Below are positions 16,373 through 24,886 of a stretch of 34,838 nucleotides of DNA, in pieces. Each line of letters starts with the position of its first letter. Position 1 is the first letter of the stretch. Under the pieces are notes generated by a model that saw nothing but the letters and a program-made list of their open reading frames with translations, had not been told where the DNA came from and made no database searches. The stretch is from assembly GCA_944381235.1 (NCBI GenBank), contig CALWKI010000016.1, forward strand, positions 1 to 34,838, in the 5' to 3' direction. Origin of the DNA: an uncultured Clostridia bacterium (GTDB taxonomy: Bacteria; Bacillota; Clostridia; Christensenellales; UBA1242). The translations under genes were made by a program, and so were the position numbers.

Positions 16373-17893
16373 ATGAGCAAATTTGTTGGTTATGTGAAAA
16401 AGAATTTAGAATTTATAAGTTATTGTTTCATTGCAATATTATTGATATTTGGATGTTTTTTTGAAGTGCCTATGTTGATAGTGACTTTTTTTATCATTCT
16501 TGTTGCAATTTTTTTTTCGTATGAACAAATTTTATCGTTATATTTATTTATTTTTTCATTTGTTTCACTATTTTCAAGCACAATTCTAAATAATCATTTA
16601 TATGATACTGTTTTTTTGGGGCTTACAGGTGTTTTGGCTATTAAATATTTGTGGGACGTAATCAATAAGCAAGAAAAGCCTAATTTCAAAATTTTAATAC
16701 CGATTGCGATTTTTTCTCTTTTTTTGATTTTACCTATTCATAACATATGCTTATTATCTATTGTTACCGTTGTGGCTAAACTTGTTTTTATTTATGTGGC
16801 ATATCAAAAAAGGGAAAATATTAGTTTGACTCGCCTAGTTGTCTTTTTTGCTCTTGGTTTAATTTTTTCTGGATTATTATCTTTTCTTAGACCTTTGTCG
16901 AGTAGATTAATTGGATTTATGCCTTATTATATAGAAAGTCAATATGTTAAGTTCGTTGGTTTTTCCTGGCATCCAAACAACTATGCGCTATTTGATATAA
17001 TTTGTCTTGGTTCTTTGCTTTTTTTAAAGTATAAGAATAAAATATCTTCGCTTTATTTTTTCTTACTATTTATTCCTTTGTTTGTATTTGGCTTTATGAC
17101 AATTTCGCGTAACTTTATTTTAAGTTTAGGCGTTGCGTTGGTGTTATTTGTTGTTTTTTACATAATAAAATACAAGAAAAACTCGCTTAAATTTTTGTCC
17201 ATTGGACTTGCTCTAGGGGTTTTTGTACTTGTATGTTTTAATCTTGAATTTAGGATTTACTTAGTTAGATTTAATCTTGCCTCAAACGAAATTATTCAGG
17301 AATATATTGACAACACTCAAATAGATGAAAGTGTTTATCCGCCTAAACAAGAGGGACCTCAAAGTGATTACGAATATCAAAGTGATGAGTGGTGGGACGC
17401 TGTTTATCGCGGAGAAATACTCTATGATCCAGGAAGAGAGGGTATTTGGGATATGTATCTAACAGACTTTTTGTCCTCACCTATGACTATTTTATTTGGA
17501 CGTGGGATAGGGTCACCTTTTATAGGGAGAATGGATGCACATAACCTTTTTATTCAAAATCTTTGGAACTATGGTATCATTGGGTATTTATTGCTTCTTG
17601 GAGTTTTTGTTTCGTTTATAGATTTTAAAAAATTAAAAGGAAACATATTAAATTTAATTTCACTTTTAATTTTAATTTTACCTTATTACGCTATGGCTTT
17701 GTTTGAGGCGACTCATTTTAGGTTGCCCTTTTACATGTTTTTGGTGCTTGCCTATGCCGGTCTTTTTGAAGAAAATTCCAAAGTTGAGGCACTTAATTCA
17801 ACATCACTAAATGTTAAGAAAGATAAACATGTAGAAAGTTTGGAAAGCACGGATACAGTCAAGGAAAATCTTGTTGAAGATAAAAAACTATAA
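16373..17893 (+). CDS. Wzy-like O-antigen ligase/polymerase membrane protein
   Basis: A 506-residue integral membrane protein with about ten or more hydrophobic segments. A large hydrophilic loop lies at roughly 305-375 (rich in Asp, Glu, Tyr), and a charged cytoplasmic-type tail covers about the last 45 residues. Two family-typical stretches are FSWHPNNYALF near 200 and MDAHNLFIQNLWNYGIIGY near 390, as in the Wzy_C/O-antigen ligase superfamily. Such proteins polymerise or transfer lipid-linked repeat units outside the membrane. The following glycosyltransferase and flippase support a role in a secreted surface polysaccharide. Which sugar is made cannot be told. AAAGGAA precedes the ATG. Confidence 0.85.
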   Translation: MSKFVGYVKKNLEFISYCFIAILLIFGCFFEVPMLIVTFFIILVAIFFSYEQILSLYLFIFSFVSLFSSTILNNHLYDTVFLGLTGVLAIKYLWDVINKQEKPNFKILIPIAIFSLFLILPIHNICLLSIVTVVAKLVFIYVAYQKRENISLTRLVVFFALGLIFSGLLSFLRPLSSRLIGFMPYYIESQYVKFVGFSWHPNNYALFDIICLGSLLFLKYKNKISSLYFFLLFIPLFVFGFMTISRNFILSLGVALVLFVVFYIIKYKKNSLKFLSIGLALGVFVLVCFNLEFRIYLVRFNLASNEIIQEYIDNTQIDESVYPPKQEGPQSDYEYQSDEWWDAVYRGEILYDPGREGIWDMYLTDFLSSPMTILFGRGIGSPFIGRMDAHNLFIQNLWNYGIIGYLLLLGVFVSFIDFKKLKGNILNLISLLILILPYYAMALFEATHFRLPFYMFLVLAYAGLFEENSKVEALNSTSLNVKKDKHVESLESTDTVKENLVEDKKL

Positions 17894-17970
17894 ATTTAAA
17901 GAATATAAAAAATTAGTTTAATGATTAGTTAAGCATAAAGATAATAAAAGATTATATTGGGGGTTAGATT

Positions 17971-18879
17971 ATGAATTATTTTAAAGTAGCAAAAGAATTT
18001 GGTTTTGGTTTTTCTCTAAAATACGGCTTTAATCTGTTTTTGTATAAAATTTTTAAAAGAACTAAATATAATGATAAGCGCATAAAACAGGTTTATGAAT
18101 ATCTTAAAGCAAACTATATGGATTGTTTGCCTCGTGATTACAAAATAGAAAAACTACCAAAAGACTTTAAAGTTTGGGTATTTTGGTATCAAGGCTATGA
18201 AAATATGCCAGATTTAGTAAAGACATGTATTGAAACTATTAAAAATAATTTTAAAAACAACGAGGTTGTGTTTCTTACAAAAGATAATTTTTTAGATTAT
18301 GCAGAAATTCCAGACTTTATCTTAAAAAAGGTAGAAGAGAAAAACTTTTCACTTACGCATTTGTCGGATATTTTGCGAGCCACACTCCTTGCAAAGTACG
18401 GTGGGGTATGGGTTGACGCGACAATGTTTTTGACGGAAGATGTTACTAAAGACCTGTTAGAATATCCATTTTATAGTACAAAAATAGGTTCGGTAGACAA
18501 AAATGTAGCAAAAGGTAAGTGGTGCACGTTTTTTATGAGTGCAGGTCCAGGCAATCCTATTTTTGTAGGGGTTAGAGATATTTTCTTTAAATATTGTAAA
18601 ACGCATAACCTTATAGTGAATTACTACCTCATTGATATTATAATGCTATTTTTGTATGAGAACATGGAAGATGTTAGAAAAATAGTAGACGATGTCCCTC
18701 CTAATAGCGAGAACATATATAAATTAGCGAAATCGTTATTTGATAAGTATGATCCAAAAAAATATAACAAAATTTTATCTAGTGCTAAATTTTTTAAATT
18801 AACTTATAAATTTAAAAAAGAAAAAGCAAAAAAGCCAAATACTATTTATAAAAAAGTAATAGGAGAAATAAAGGAGTAG
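17971..18879 (+). CDS. Capsular polysaccharide synthesis glycosyltransferase (Caps_synth/GT32-like)
   Basis: A 302-residue cytoplasmic protein with the hallmark block of this family: VWVFWYQGYENMP near 65-80, then HLSDILRATLLAKYGGVWVDAT near 130-151. The YGGVWVDAT segment holds the DxD-like nucleotide-sugar and metal site. It is expected to add a sugar to a lipid-linked intermediate. GGGGG lies seven bases before the ATG. It sits between the polymerase and flippase genes, and only one transferase is present, so most of the assembly enzymes for this polymer must lie elsewhere. Confidence 0.85.
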   Translation: MNYFKVAKEFGFGFSLKYGFNLFLYKIFKRTKYNDKRIKQVYEYLKANYMDCLPRDYKIEKLPKDFKVWVFWYQGYENMPDLVKTCIETIKNNFKNNEVVFLTKDNFLDYAEIPDFILKKVEEKNFSLTHLSDILRATLLAKYGGVWVDATMFLTEDVTKDLLEYPFYSTKIGSVDKNVAKGKWCTFFMSAGPGNPIFVGVRDIFFKYCKTHNLIVNYYLIDIIMLFLYENMEDVRKIVDDVPPNSENIYKLAKSLFDKYDPKKYNKILSSAKFFKLTYKFKKEKAKKPNTIYKKVIGEIKE

Positions 18880-18926
18880 GTAATACAATTTGTGCTTTAT
18901 TTAAGAAATAAAATAAAAGGAAAGAA

Positions 18927-20492
18927 ATGAAATCCCGCAAGCAAAAATCTATCACAAACTTAATATTTGGAATTTTGTACCAAGTTATTAACTTAGTACT
19001 TAATTTTGTTTGTCGTACTTTCCTCATTCAAAAGTTAGGTGAAGAAATCCTTGGAATTAACTCACTTTATTCAAGCATTCTTTCATTCTTAAGTCTTGCT
19101 GAACTAGGAATAGGAACAATTCTTGTTTTTTCTCTTTATAAATCTATTGCAAGTAACGATGAAGAAAAAATTGCTGCATATATGAATTATTACAAAAAGA
19201 TTTATAACATAATTGCACTAGTTGTTTTTGTTCTTGGCATTGCCATTGCACCTTTTTTAAAATTTTTAATTTCCGCAGATATAACTATTTCTGACGCCGA
19301 TTTATATATTTATTATTTCTTATTTTTGGGAAGTAGTGCTTTGTCTTATCTCTTAGGTTATAAGCAAACCTTAATTACGGCTTATCAAAATATGTCAGTA
19401 ATTAAAGTTTTTAATATAGTAACTACCCTTCTTAGAACAATTATAAGGATCATTTTACTTGTTGTCGTCCCTGACTATAAGATTTATATTTTAGCCGAGA
19501 TTATAACTAACTTTATTAACAATTTAGCACTTGCAATATACGCCGAAAAAAAGTATCCTTTTATAAAAAACAAATCGGCGAAACTTTTAGATAGCGAAAA
19601 AAATGAAATAAAATCTAACATAAAAAGCACCTTTTTATATAAGTTAGGCAATGTGATTTTGTCAAACACAAGCAATATCATAATTTCTACTATGATTAGT
19701 ACTTTAGTTGTTGGATATGTCAGCAACTACAACACTATTTCAAGTTCGCTTGCTGGTTTTATTTCTATTTTGAACAGTGCAATTTTTGCAAGTATTGGTA
19801 GTATTACGCTTGAAAATAATACAGAAAAATCACTTAAAGTGTTTAGAGCGCTTCTTTTGATTTTCCATTATCTTAGTGCTTTTTGTACGATTGCAATGTT
19901 TATAACATTTAATGACTTTATGACTTTGTGGCTAAAAGACCCAGCTTTGCTCATTGACCAGTATTCAATCTTGGCACTATGCGGATATTTCTATCTTCAA
20001 AATATTGCTATACCGGTGGTTTGCTTTAGAGAAAATTATGGGTTATTCAAAAAAGTAAAGTACTACATACTCATAACATCATTAATAAATATAGGTTTGT
20101 CCATTTTACTATGTTATTTCCTAGGACTTGCAGGGGTATTCCTATCAATGATTATAAGTAGACTTTTAATTATTGACACATTGGAACCAAATTATTTATA
20201 TAAAACTGTGTTTAAAATTTCTTCAAAGGACTATTTTTTAAGACAATTTGGTATGCTTATTTTAACTATAATCGCCGGCACAGCGTCTTACTTTTTGTGT
20301 TCGCTCATTTCGGGAATAAGTATTTTGAATTTTATACTTAAAGGTCTAATTTGTTTTGGAATTACAACACTAGTATTTTTCTTATGCACCTTTAAGTCTA
20401 ATGAAATGAAATATCTAAAAGAAATGACGGCGGCTGTTATAAACGAATGGAAAACTAAAAAAAATAACAAGAAAAAAAGACAAAAAGAGTAA
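18927..20492 (+). CDS. Wzx-like polysaccharide flippase (MATE/MOP superfamily)
   Basis: A 521-residue membrane protein with about 14 predicted hydrophobic helices and the typical start of Wzx/RfbX proteins (basic N-terminus, then a first helix leading to RTFLIQKLGEEILGINSLYSS). A charged lysine-rich tail ends the protein. It should flip the undecaprenyl-linked repeat unit across the membrane for the polymerase encoded two genes upstream. AAAGGAAAG precedes the ATG. No hairpin terminator is evident before the promoter of the next operon. Confidence 0.9.
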   Translation: MKSRKQKSITNLIFGILYQVINLVLNFVCRTFLIQKLGEEILGINSLYSSILSFLSLAELGIGTILVFSLYKSIASNDEEKIAAYMNYYKKIYNIIALVVFVLGIAIAPFLKFLISADITISDADLYIYYFLFLGSSALSYLLGYKQTLITAYQNMSVIKVFNIVTTLLRTIIRIILLVVVPDYKIYILAEIITNFINNLALAIYAEKKYPFIKNKSAKLLDSEKNEIKSNIKSTFLYKLGNVILSNTSNIIISTMISTLVVGYVSNYNTISSSLAGFISILNSAIFASIGSITLENNTEKSLKVFRALLLIFHYLSAFCTIAMFITFNDFMTLWLKDPALLIDQYSILALCGYFYLQNIAIPVVCFRENYGLFKKVKYYILITSLINIGLSILLCYFLGLAGVFLSMIISRLLIIDTLEPNYLYKTVFKISSKDYFLRQFGMLILTIIAGTASYFLCSLISGISILNFILKGLICFGITTLVFFLCTFKSNEMKYLKEMTAAVINEWKTKKNNKKKRQKE

Positions 20493-20498
20493 AACATT

Positions 20499-20526
20499 TT
20501 GTATTTGACCAAAAAAACTGTATAAT
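20499..20526 (+). promoter_or_regulatory. Candidate promoter of the aconitase X operon
   Basis: TTGTAT (20499-20504) and a perfect TATAAT (20521-20526) are 16 bases apart, about 30 bases before the start codon of the AcnX large subunit. Confidence 0.45.
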
Positions 20527-20554
20527 ATTTATAAGAACTAAAAAGGAGAGAGTA

Positions 20555-21826
20555 ATGAAGTTAACAAAAGAAGAACAAGAAATTTTAGACGGAAAACAAG
20601 GGGAAACAAAGGCTAAAATTATGAGAACCCTTGTTGAATTTGGCGACCTCTTTGGTGCAGAGGAGTTTGTTGATGTGACGACAAGTGGACATCTCGTTAC
20701 CTCATTTGGAATAGGACTGCTCAAGCCAGTTTATAGAATAATGGACGAAATAATTGATGCGGGACTTAAAACTCCATATCCATTTACTATGGATCCTCGT
20801 CCAATAGACTATGAAAACGTTAAGTGCGGACTTTTGAATAAACTTATTTTTAGTAAAATAATGTATTCAAAGCAAAAATTATATGAGGAGCAATTAAGTA
20901 AAATCGGACTTAAGGATAAGAACGCTTTTACTTGTACATGTTATCTTCCTGAGGTTGGCAATACCCCAAAATATGGAGATATTTTGTCTTGGGCAGAAAG
21001 TAGTGCAGTGGTTTATGCCAATTCTGTTTTAGGGGCAAGATGTAACAGAAATAGTGGCATGTTAGACATCTTTGGGGCACTTCTTGGTAAAGTGCCAAAA
21101 TTTGGACTTTTAACTGATGAAGGAAGGCGTGCAAATTGGGTAATTGAGGTTAAAACTTCTTCTCTTCCAGAAGCACAAATACTTGGTAGTGCAATAGGTA
21201 TGAAGGTTATGGAAGAAGTCCCTTTTGTAAAAGGACTTGATAAATTTTTGGGAAATGAAATAAATGATGAGGTAGTTTCGTATTTGAAAGACTTTGGGGC
21301 GGCGACTGCTAGTAACGGGGCAGTAGGACTTTATCATATTGAAAATCTTACTCCAGAGGCAAAAAAATATGGAGAAAAAATTATTAATAAAAATGCAAAA
21401 ACATACGTGATTGACGACGAAGAACTTGAAAGGGTTTATAAAAGTTATCCTGTTATGTGGAAGAATAAGAATGCAAAACCAAGTCTTTGTTTTATTGGTT
21501 GTCCACATCTTACATATAACCAACTAATTCAATGGACACATAAGATTGAAGAAGAGTTAAAGAAAAACGACAGAAAAAAGGTGAAAGTTAGAACAATTAT
21601 GACAAGTGCACCAGATGTTGTCCTAAAATTTTCTAAGACTGAAGAATATCAAAAATTAAAAAGTTTTGGAGTAAACATATCCTCAATTTGTCCATTAATG
21701 TATACAAACAACCCAATCGCTGGTGGGAAACCAATAATTACAAATAGTAACAAACTAAGGACTTATTCAAAATCAAGGTATTATAAAGATGATGATATAG
21801 TTAAAATCATTTGTGGAGGAAAATAA
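20555..21826 (+). CDS. Aconitase X catalytic (large) subunit
   Basis: A 423-residue protein of the AcnX/DUF521 family: dehydratases distantly related to aconitase with an Fe-S cluster in the active site. It opens with the family start LTKEEQEILDGKQGE. It contains TCTCYLPEVGNTPKYGDI, WAESSAVVYANSVLGARCNR, GLLTDEGRRANW and GCPHLTYNQL. Candidate cluster cysteines are C127 or C129, C316 and C379 (SICPLMY). Characterised relatives are cis-3-hydroxy-L-proline dehydratase in bacteria and mevalonate-5-phosphate dehydratase in archaea. The archaeal role is unlikely because IspH shows a MEP pathway, and no hydroxyproline-pathway gene lies nearby, so the substrate is open. It is followed one base later by the small subunit. 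AAGGAGAG precedes the ATG. Confidence 0.9.
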   Translation: MKLTKEEQEILDGKQGETKAKIMRTLVEFGDLFGAEEFVDVTTSGHLVTSFGIGLLKPVYRIMDEIIDAGLKTPYPFTMDPRPIDYENVKCGLLNKLIFSKIMYSKQKLYEEQLSKIGLKDKNAFTCTCYLPEVGNTPKYGDILSWAESSAVVYANSVLGARCNRNSGMLDIFGALLGKVPKFGLLTDEGRRANWVIEVKTSSLPEAQILGSAIGMKVMEEVPFVKGLDKFLGNEINDEVVSYLKDFGAATASNGAVGLYHIENLTPEAKKYGEKIINKNAKTYVIDDEELERVYKSYPVMWKNKNAKPSLCFIGCPHLTYNQLIQWTHKIEEELKKNDRKKVKVRTIMTSAPDVVLKFSKTEEYQKLKSFGVNISSICPLMYTNNPIAGGKPIITNSNKLRTYSKSRYYKDDDIVKIICGGK

Positions 21827-21827
21827 A

Positions 21828-22274
21828 ATGGCAAAGGAATTCAAAGGTAGGGTAATTTGTAAAGGTAGTTATACTGGTGAATGTGTTGTTTCAAAGCAGG
21901 GATTTAATACTCTTGCGACTTTTCAAAAATCAGCACTTAAAAACGCAAAAAAAATAATTGGTTCCGACCAAAACAACCCTGACGTTTATGGAAAGAATTT
22001 GACTGGGGTCGCATTAATACTTCCTCAAACTATAGGTTCAACGACAGGAGGTCTTGTTATTCAAACCATATGCCAAATGGGAATAAATCCGTCGGCGCTT
22101 TTATTTAGCGAGGAGATAGATTCGCTTGCTGCAAGTGGAGTAATACTTGCAAAGAATTGGGAAAATTCAAATATTATTGCGATAGATAAACTTGGGAGTG
22201 ATATTTTACAAGAAATAAAGACCGGCGATATCATAAGTATAAGTGAAGACGGAGTTGTAAAATTAGTTGATTAA
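21828..22274 (+). CDS. Aconitase X swivel-domain (small) subunit
   Basis: A 148-residue DUF126 protein, the swivelling domain that closes over the active site of the AcnX large subunit. Family motifs are GRVICKGSYTGE at the start, LPQTIGSTTGGLVIQ near 70, and SALLFSEEIDSLAASGVILA near 95. An in-frame GTG at 21813 would overlap both the large subunit and the ribosome binding site. The ATG at 21828, seven bases behind GGAGGA, is the start. Separate small and large subunits correspond to the two-gene form of AcnX; some bacteria have a fused form. Confidence 0.9.
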   Translation: MAKEFKGRVICKGSYTGECVVSKQGFNTLATFQKSALKNAKKIIGSDQNNPDVYGKNLTGVALILPQTIGSTTGGLVIQTICQMGINPSALLFSEEIDSLAASGVILAKNWENSNIIAIDKLGSDILQEIKTGDIISISEDGVVKLVD

Positions 22275-22303
22275 ACTTAAATTACCATTTAGGTTTAACT
22301 TTT

Positions 22304-22346
22304 AAAAAAGACTAGAAAGTTAAAAGATTTTAAACTAGTCTTTTTT
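22304..22346 (+). terminator. Terminator of the aconitase X operon
   Basis: Perfect 12-base arms AAAAAAGACTAG (22304-22315) and CTAGTCTTTTTT (22335-22346) flank a 19-base loop. Confidence 0.8.
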
Positions 22347-22479
22347 AGTTAATAACAATTTTATATATTCAAAATAAAAGTTTATGTTAAATATCTGACA
22401 CTATAATTTTTTATATAAAAAATAAAAACCTTTTATTAAAGTTAAACAAATTTAAATTAAAAAAAATTTTAAATTTTGC

Positions 22480-22510
22480 TTGCGTTGGAGTGTACTCTAA
22501 GTGTTAAAAT
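22480..22510 (+). promoter_or_regulatory. MerR-type operator promoter with 19-base spacer
   Basis: TTGCGT (22480-22485) and TAAAAT (22505-22510) are separated by 19 bases, the over-long spacing characteristic of promoters that MerR-family activators remodel. Within it an inverted repeat TTGGAGT (22485-22491) and ACTCTAA (22494-22500), one mismatch, is centred between the hexamers. The half-sites resemble those known for AdhR/YyaN-type MerR regulators. It lies directly upstream of the merR-like gene, implying autoregulation and joint control of the DUF362 gene. Confidence 0.75.
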
Positions 22511-22535
22511 GCACTAAGGAGAAAAAAGTTATTAT

Positions 22536-22916
22536 ATGACTATAGGTGAAGTAAGCAAAAAATTTAATATTTCAAAAGATACATTAAGGTATTACGAAAA
22601 AGAAGGCCTTATAAATCAAGTGTCAAAGATGAATAATAGGCGAGAGTACAGCGAACACGATATTGAGAACATAAATTTTATTCTCTGTATGCGCACAGCT
22701 GGAATGTCGATTGAAATTTTAAAAAAGTATATAGATTTATGTATGCAAGGGGACGGGACTGCAGAGGAGAGAAGAAATTTACTTATTGAACAAAGAGAAG
22801 TTATTTGCAGTAAAATAAAAGAAATGGAAAATGCTTATAATAAACTAAGTTATAAAATTGACTTTTACTATCAAACATTACTTAAAAAAGAGAAGGAAAT
22901 TATAAAAGGAGAATAA
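22536..22916 (+). CDS. MerR-family transcriptional regulator (AdhR/YyaN-like)
   Basis: A 126-residue regulator. The N-terminal winged helix (MTIGEVSKKFNISKDTLRYYEKEGLI) and the RREYSEHDIENI wing define the MerR DNA-binding domain. A long dimerisation coiled coil runs from about 75 to the end. There is no conserved cysteine metal site as in metal sensors; the sequence resembles the AdhR/YyaN group, which responds to aldehydes or other electrophiles, and the effector here is unknown. Its own promoter carries a 19-base-spacer operator. GGAG lies an unusual 14 bases before the ATG, with no better start in frame, so translation may be inefficient. The DUF362 gene begins three bases after its stop. 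Confidence 0.9.
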   Translation: MTIGEVSKKFNISKDTLRYYEKEGLINQVSKMNNRREYSEHDIENINFILCMRTAGMSIEILKKYIDLCMQGDGTAEERRNLLIEQREVICSKIKEMENAYNKLSYKIDFYYQTLLKKEKEIIKGE

Positions 22917-22919
22917 ATT

Positions 22920-23807
22920 ATGTCAAAATCAAAGGTTTATTTTACAAAGGATATATCGTCCGCTGGACTTATTAAGATTTACGAGGCGTTAAAGCACGAA
23001 TTAAAGGGGAGAGTTGCAGTTAAAATCTCAACTGGAGAACCAGGCGGACACAACTTTTTAAATCCAAATCTAATTAAGGATTTAGTACATAAACTTAGTG
23101 GCACAATAGTTGAATGTTGTACAGCGTACCGCGGTAGAAGATATGACGTAGAGGAACATTGGAAAGCAATAAAAGAACACGGCTTTTTAGATATTGCAAA
23201 AGTCGATATTATGGACGAAGAAGGGGAAATAAAAATTCCACTTGAGGGCGGCACTCACCTAAAAGGTTATGATATAGTAGGTTCCCATATAAACAACTAT
23301 GACTCTATGCTTATGCTTTCTCACTTTAAGGGTCACGCTATGGGAGGTTTTGGCGGTGCACTTAAAAATATGAGTATAGGGGTGGCTTCAAGAAATGGTA
23401 AAGCATGGATACACTCTTCAGGGCACACTGACGTTCCAGATAAACTTTGGGATTTTGTTTCAGACCAAGACGGGTTCTTAGAGAGTATGGCAGAAGCGTG
23501 CAAGGCTGTAGTTACCCACTTCAAACCAGAAAATATGCTTTACATTAATGTTATGAATAGACTTTCAATTGACTGCGATTGCGATTCAAACCCTCATGAG
23601 CCAGAAATGGCGGATATTGGAATTTTTGCGTCCGCTGACCCAGTTGCAATTGACCAATGTTGTTATGACCAAATTATGAATTCAGAAGATAAAGGCAAAA
23701 CATCTTTAGTTAATAGAATGCTTGAAAAACATTCAATTCACACTATTGAAAGGGCACACGAACTAGGGCTTGGTTCAAGAGAATACGAAATAGTTAGTAT
23801 TGATTAA
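22920..23807 (+). CDS. DUF362 domain protein
   Basis: A 295-residue protein of the DUF362 family, often labelled Fe-S protein. The diagnostic block is HFKGHAMGGFGGALKNMSIG near 137-156, followed by CDCDSNPHEPEMADIGIF and SADPVAIDQ. The longer family members carry a ferredoxin-like CxxCxxCxxxC pair; this one lacks it, so calling it an iron-sulfur protein is not supported here. The function of the family is not established. It is translated from AAAGGAG directly after the MerR regulator, and is therefore the likely regulated target of the operator at 22480-22510. Confidence 0.85.
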   Translation: MSKSKVYFTKDISSAGLIKIYEALKHELKGRVAVKISTGEPGGHNFLNPNLIKDLVHKLSGTIVECCTAYRGRRYDVEEHWKAIKEHGFLDIAKVDIMDEEGEIKIPLEGGTHLKGYDIVGSHINNYDSMLMLSHFKGHAMGGFGGALKNMSIGVASRNGKAWIHSSGHTDVPDKLWDFVSDQDGFLESMAEACKAVVTHFKPENMLYINVMNRLSIDCDCDSNPHEPEMADIGIFASADPVAIDQCCYDQIMNSEDKGKTSLVNRMLEKHSIHTIERAHELGLGSREYEIVSID

Positions 23808-23826
23808 TAGTCAGATATATAAAAAT

Positions 23827-23861
23827 GCCTTAAGAAGCAAATTCTTAGGGCTTTATTTATT
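23827..23861 (+). terminator. Terminator of the merR-DUF362 operon
   Basis: Ten-pair stem GCCTTAAGAA (23827-23836) with TTCTTAGGGC (23842-23851), one G-U pair and a five-base loop, followed by a T-rich tail. Confidence 0.75.
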
Positions 23862-23934
23862 GTAAAAAAATGTTTGCAGTTTTGTATAATTTTTAATAAA
23901 ATAAAGACAATAAATTCATAATATGGAGTGTACA

Positions 23935-24726
23935 ATGGATAAAGGTATTAGTTTTTATTTTGGATTTATATCCAATATAGATAAGAGAGCGCAAAAGATT
24001 AAAGAGGTGGGCTTTGACTGTGTTATTGCAAATGCTGACAAAAAATTTAATTATCAAAATGGACCTATTTCAAAACAGGTTAAAGTGATAAAGAAGGCAG
24101 GGCTTAAACTTTCAAGTTTACATATGAGGTATAATAGGGAAGAACTTCCAAACTTTTGGAAAGAAGGTAGAAAAGGTGAAAGGCTCAAGAAAATTTTAAT
24201 TAAAGACGTAAAAGTGGCGCATAAATATGGGTTTAAGTGTGTTGTGGTTCATCTTGTTGGAGAATACTCTAAGGTCGGAGAAAAAAGGCTTTTAGAAGTT
24301 TTAGATGTATGTGAAAGATTAAATGTTCCGCTTGCAATTGAAAATCTTGGACATAGGCCGCTTTTTATAGAAGTATTTAAAAATATAAAGCATAAAATGC
24401 TTAAATTTAACTTAGACGTTGGGCATAATAACTGTTACGACAAGGATTTTGATTACATAAAAAATTACGGGGATAAATTGATATCCCTCCATCTCAGTGA
24501 TAACAATGGCGAAAGAGATGAGCATACTTTGACTTGTTTTAGCGGAAATGTCGACTGGGACAAAATAGCAAAACAACTTGCAAATTATGAAGACATTTCC
24601 CTTGACTATGAAATTTTTTACAAAAAAGAATACAATATTTCAGAGGATGAATATTTAAGACTTGCAATAGCACAAGCTAAAGCGCTTGAAGAAAAAATAG
24701 AGTTTTATAAAAAGAAAAACAGTTAA
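23935..24726 (+). CDS. TIM-barrel sugar phosphate isomerase/epimerase-like protein
   Basis: A 263-residue protein of the AP_endonuc_2 (xylose isomerase-like) TIM-barrel superfamily. Metal-binding positions typical of the fold are visible: H and E in VVVHLVGEYS and LAIENLGHRP, D and H in LDVGHNN, H in LHLSDNNG, and a final E in SLDYEIF. Members isomerise or epimerise sugars, inositols and ketoses, or act as endonuclease IV; the substrate cannot be told from the sequence. An in-frame ATG at 23923 sits where the GGAG ribosome binding site of the next ATG lies, so 23935 is taken as the start. A TATAAT at 23885-23890 probably serves as its -10. It seems to be transcribed alone. Confidence 0.82.
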   Translation: MDKGISFYFGFISNIDKRAQKIKEVGFDCVIANADKKFNYQNGPISKQVKVIKKAGLKLSSLHMRYNREELPNFWKEGRKGERLKKILIKDVKVAHKYGFKCVVVHLVGEYSKVGEKRLLEVLDVCERLNVPLAIENLGHRPLFIEVFKNIKHKMLKFNLDVGHNNCYDKDFDYIKNYGDKLISLHLSDNNGERDEHTLTCFSGNVDWDKIAKQLANYEDISLDYEIFYKKEYNISEDEYLRLAIAQAKALEEKIEFYKKKNS

Positions 24727-24816
24727 GCTTTAATTTAGTTAACTGGGGAGTTTATAAATAATTGATGGCGAGTATTAAACATTTTTGTGTATTTTACGTA
24801 TGGTTATTTAAATATT

Positions 24817-24850
24817 TTGTCTAGTTTTGTCAAACGTAAATAATATTTAC
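24817..24850 (+). promoter_or_regulatory. Promoter overlapped by a 15-base palindrome
   Basis: TTGTCT (24817-24822), 18 bases, then TAATAT (24841-24846). The -10 lies inside the perfect palindrome GTAAATA-A-TATTTAC (24836-24850), the arrangement expected for a repressor operator. The regulator is unknown. Confidence 0.4.
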
Positions 24851-24886
24851 AAAAATTACCACCATATAGTATGTGGAGGTAAAAAA

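Noticed and set aside
20555..22274. SpoVAD/SpoVAE sporulation genes
   Set aside because: Sizes were suggestive at first, but the motifs are those of DUF521 and DUF126 (aconitase X), not of the thiolase-like SpoVAD.
24827..24886. TTG start of the SIMPL-domain protein, with an N-terminal extension
   Set aside because: No SD precedes it and it would cover the promoter palindrome and the GGAGGT site of ATG 24887.
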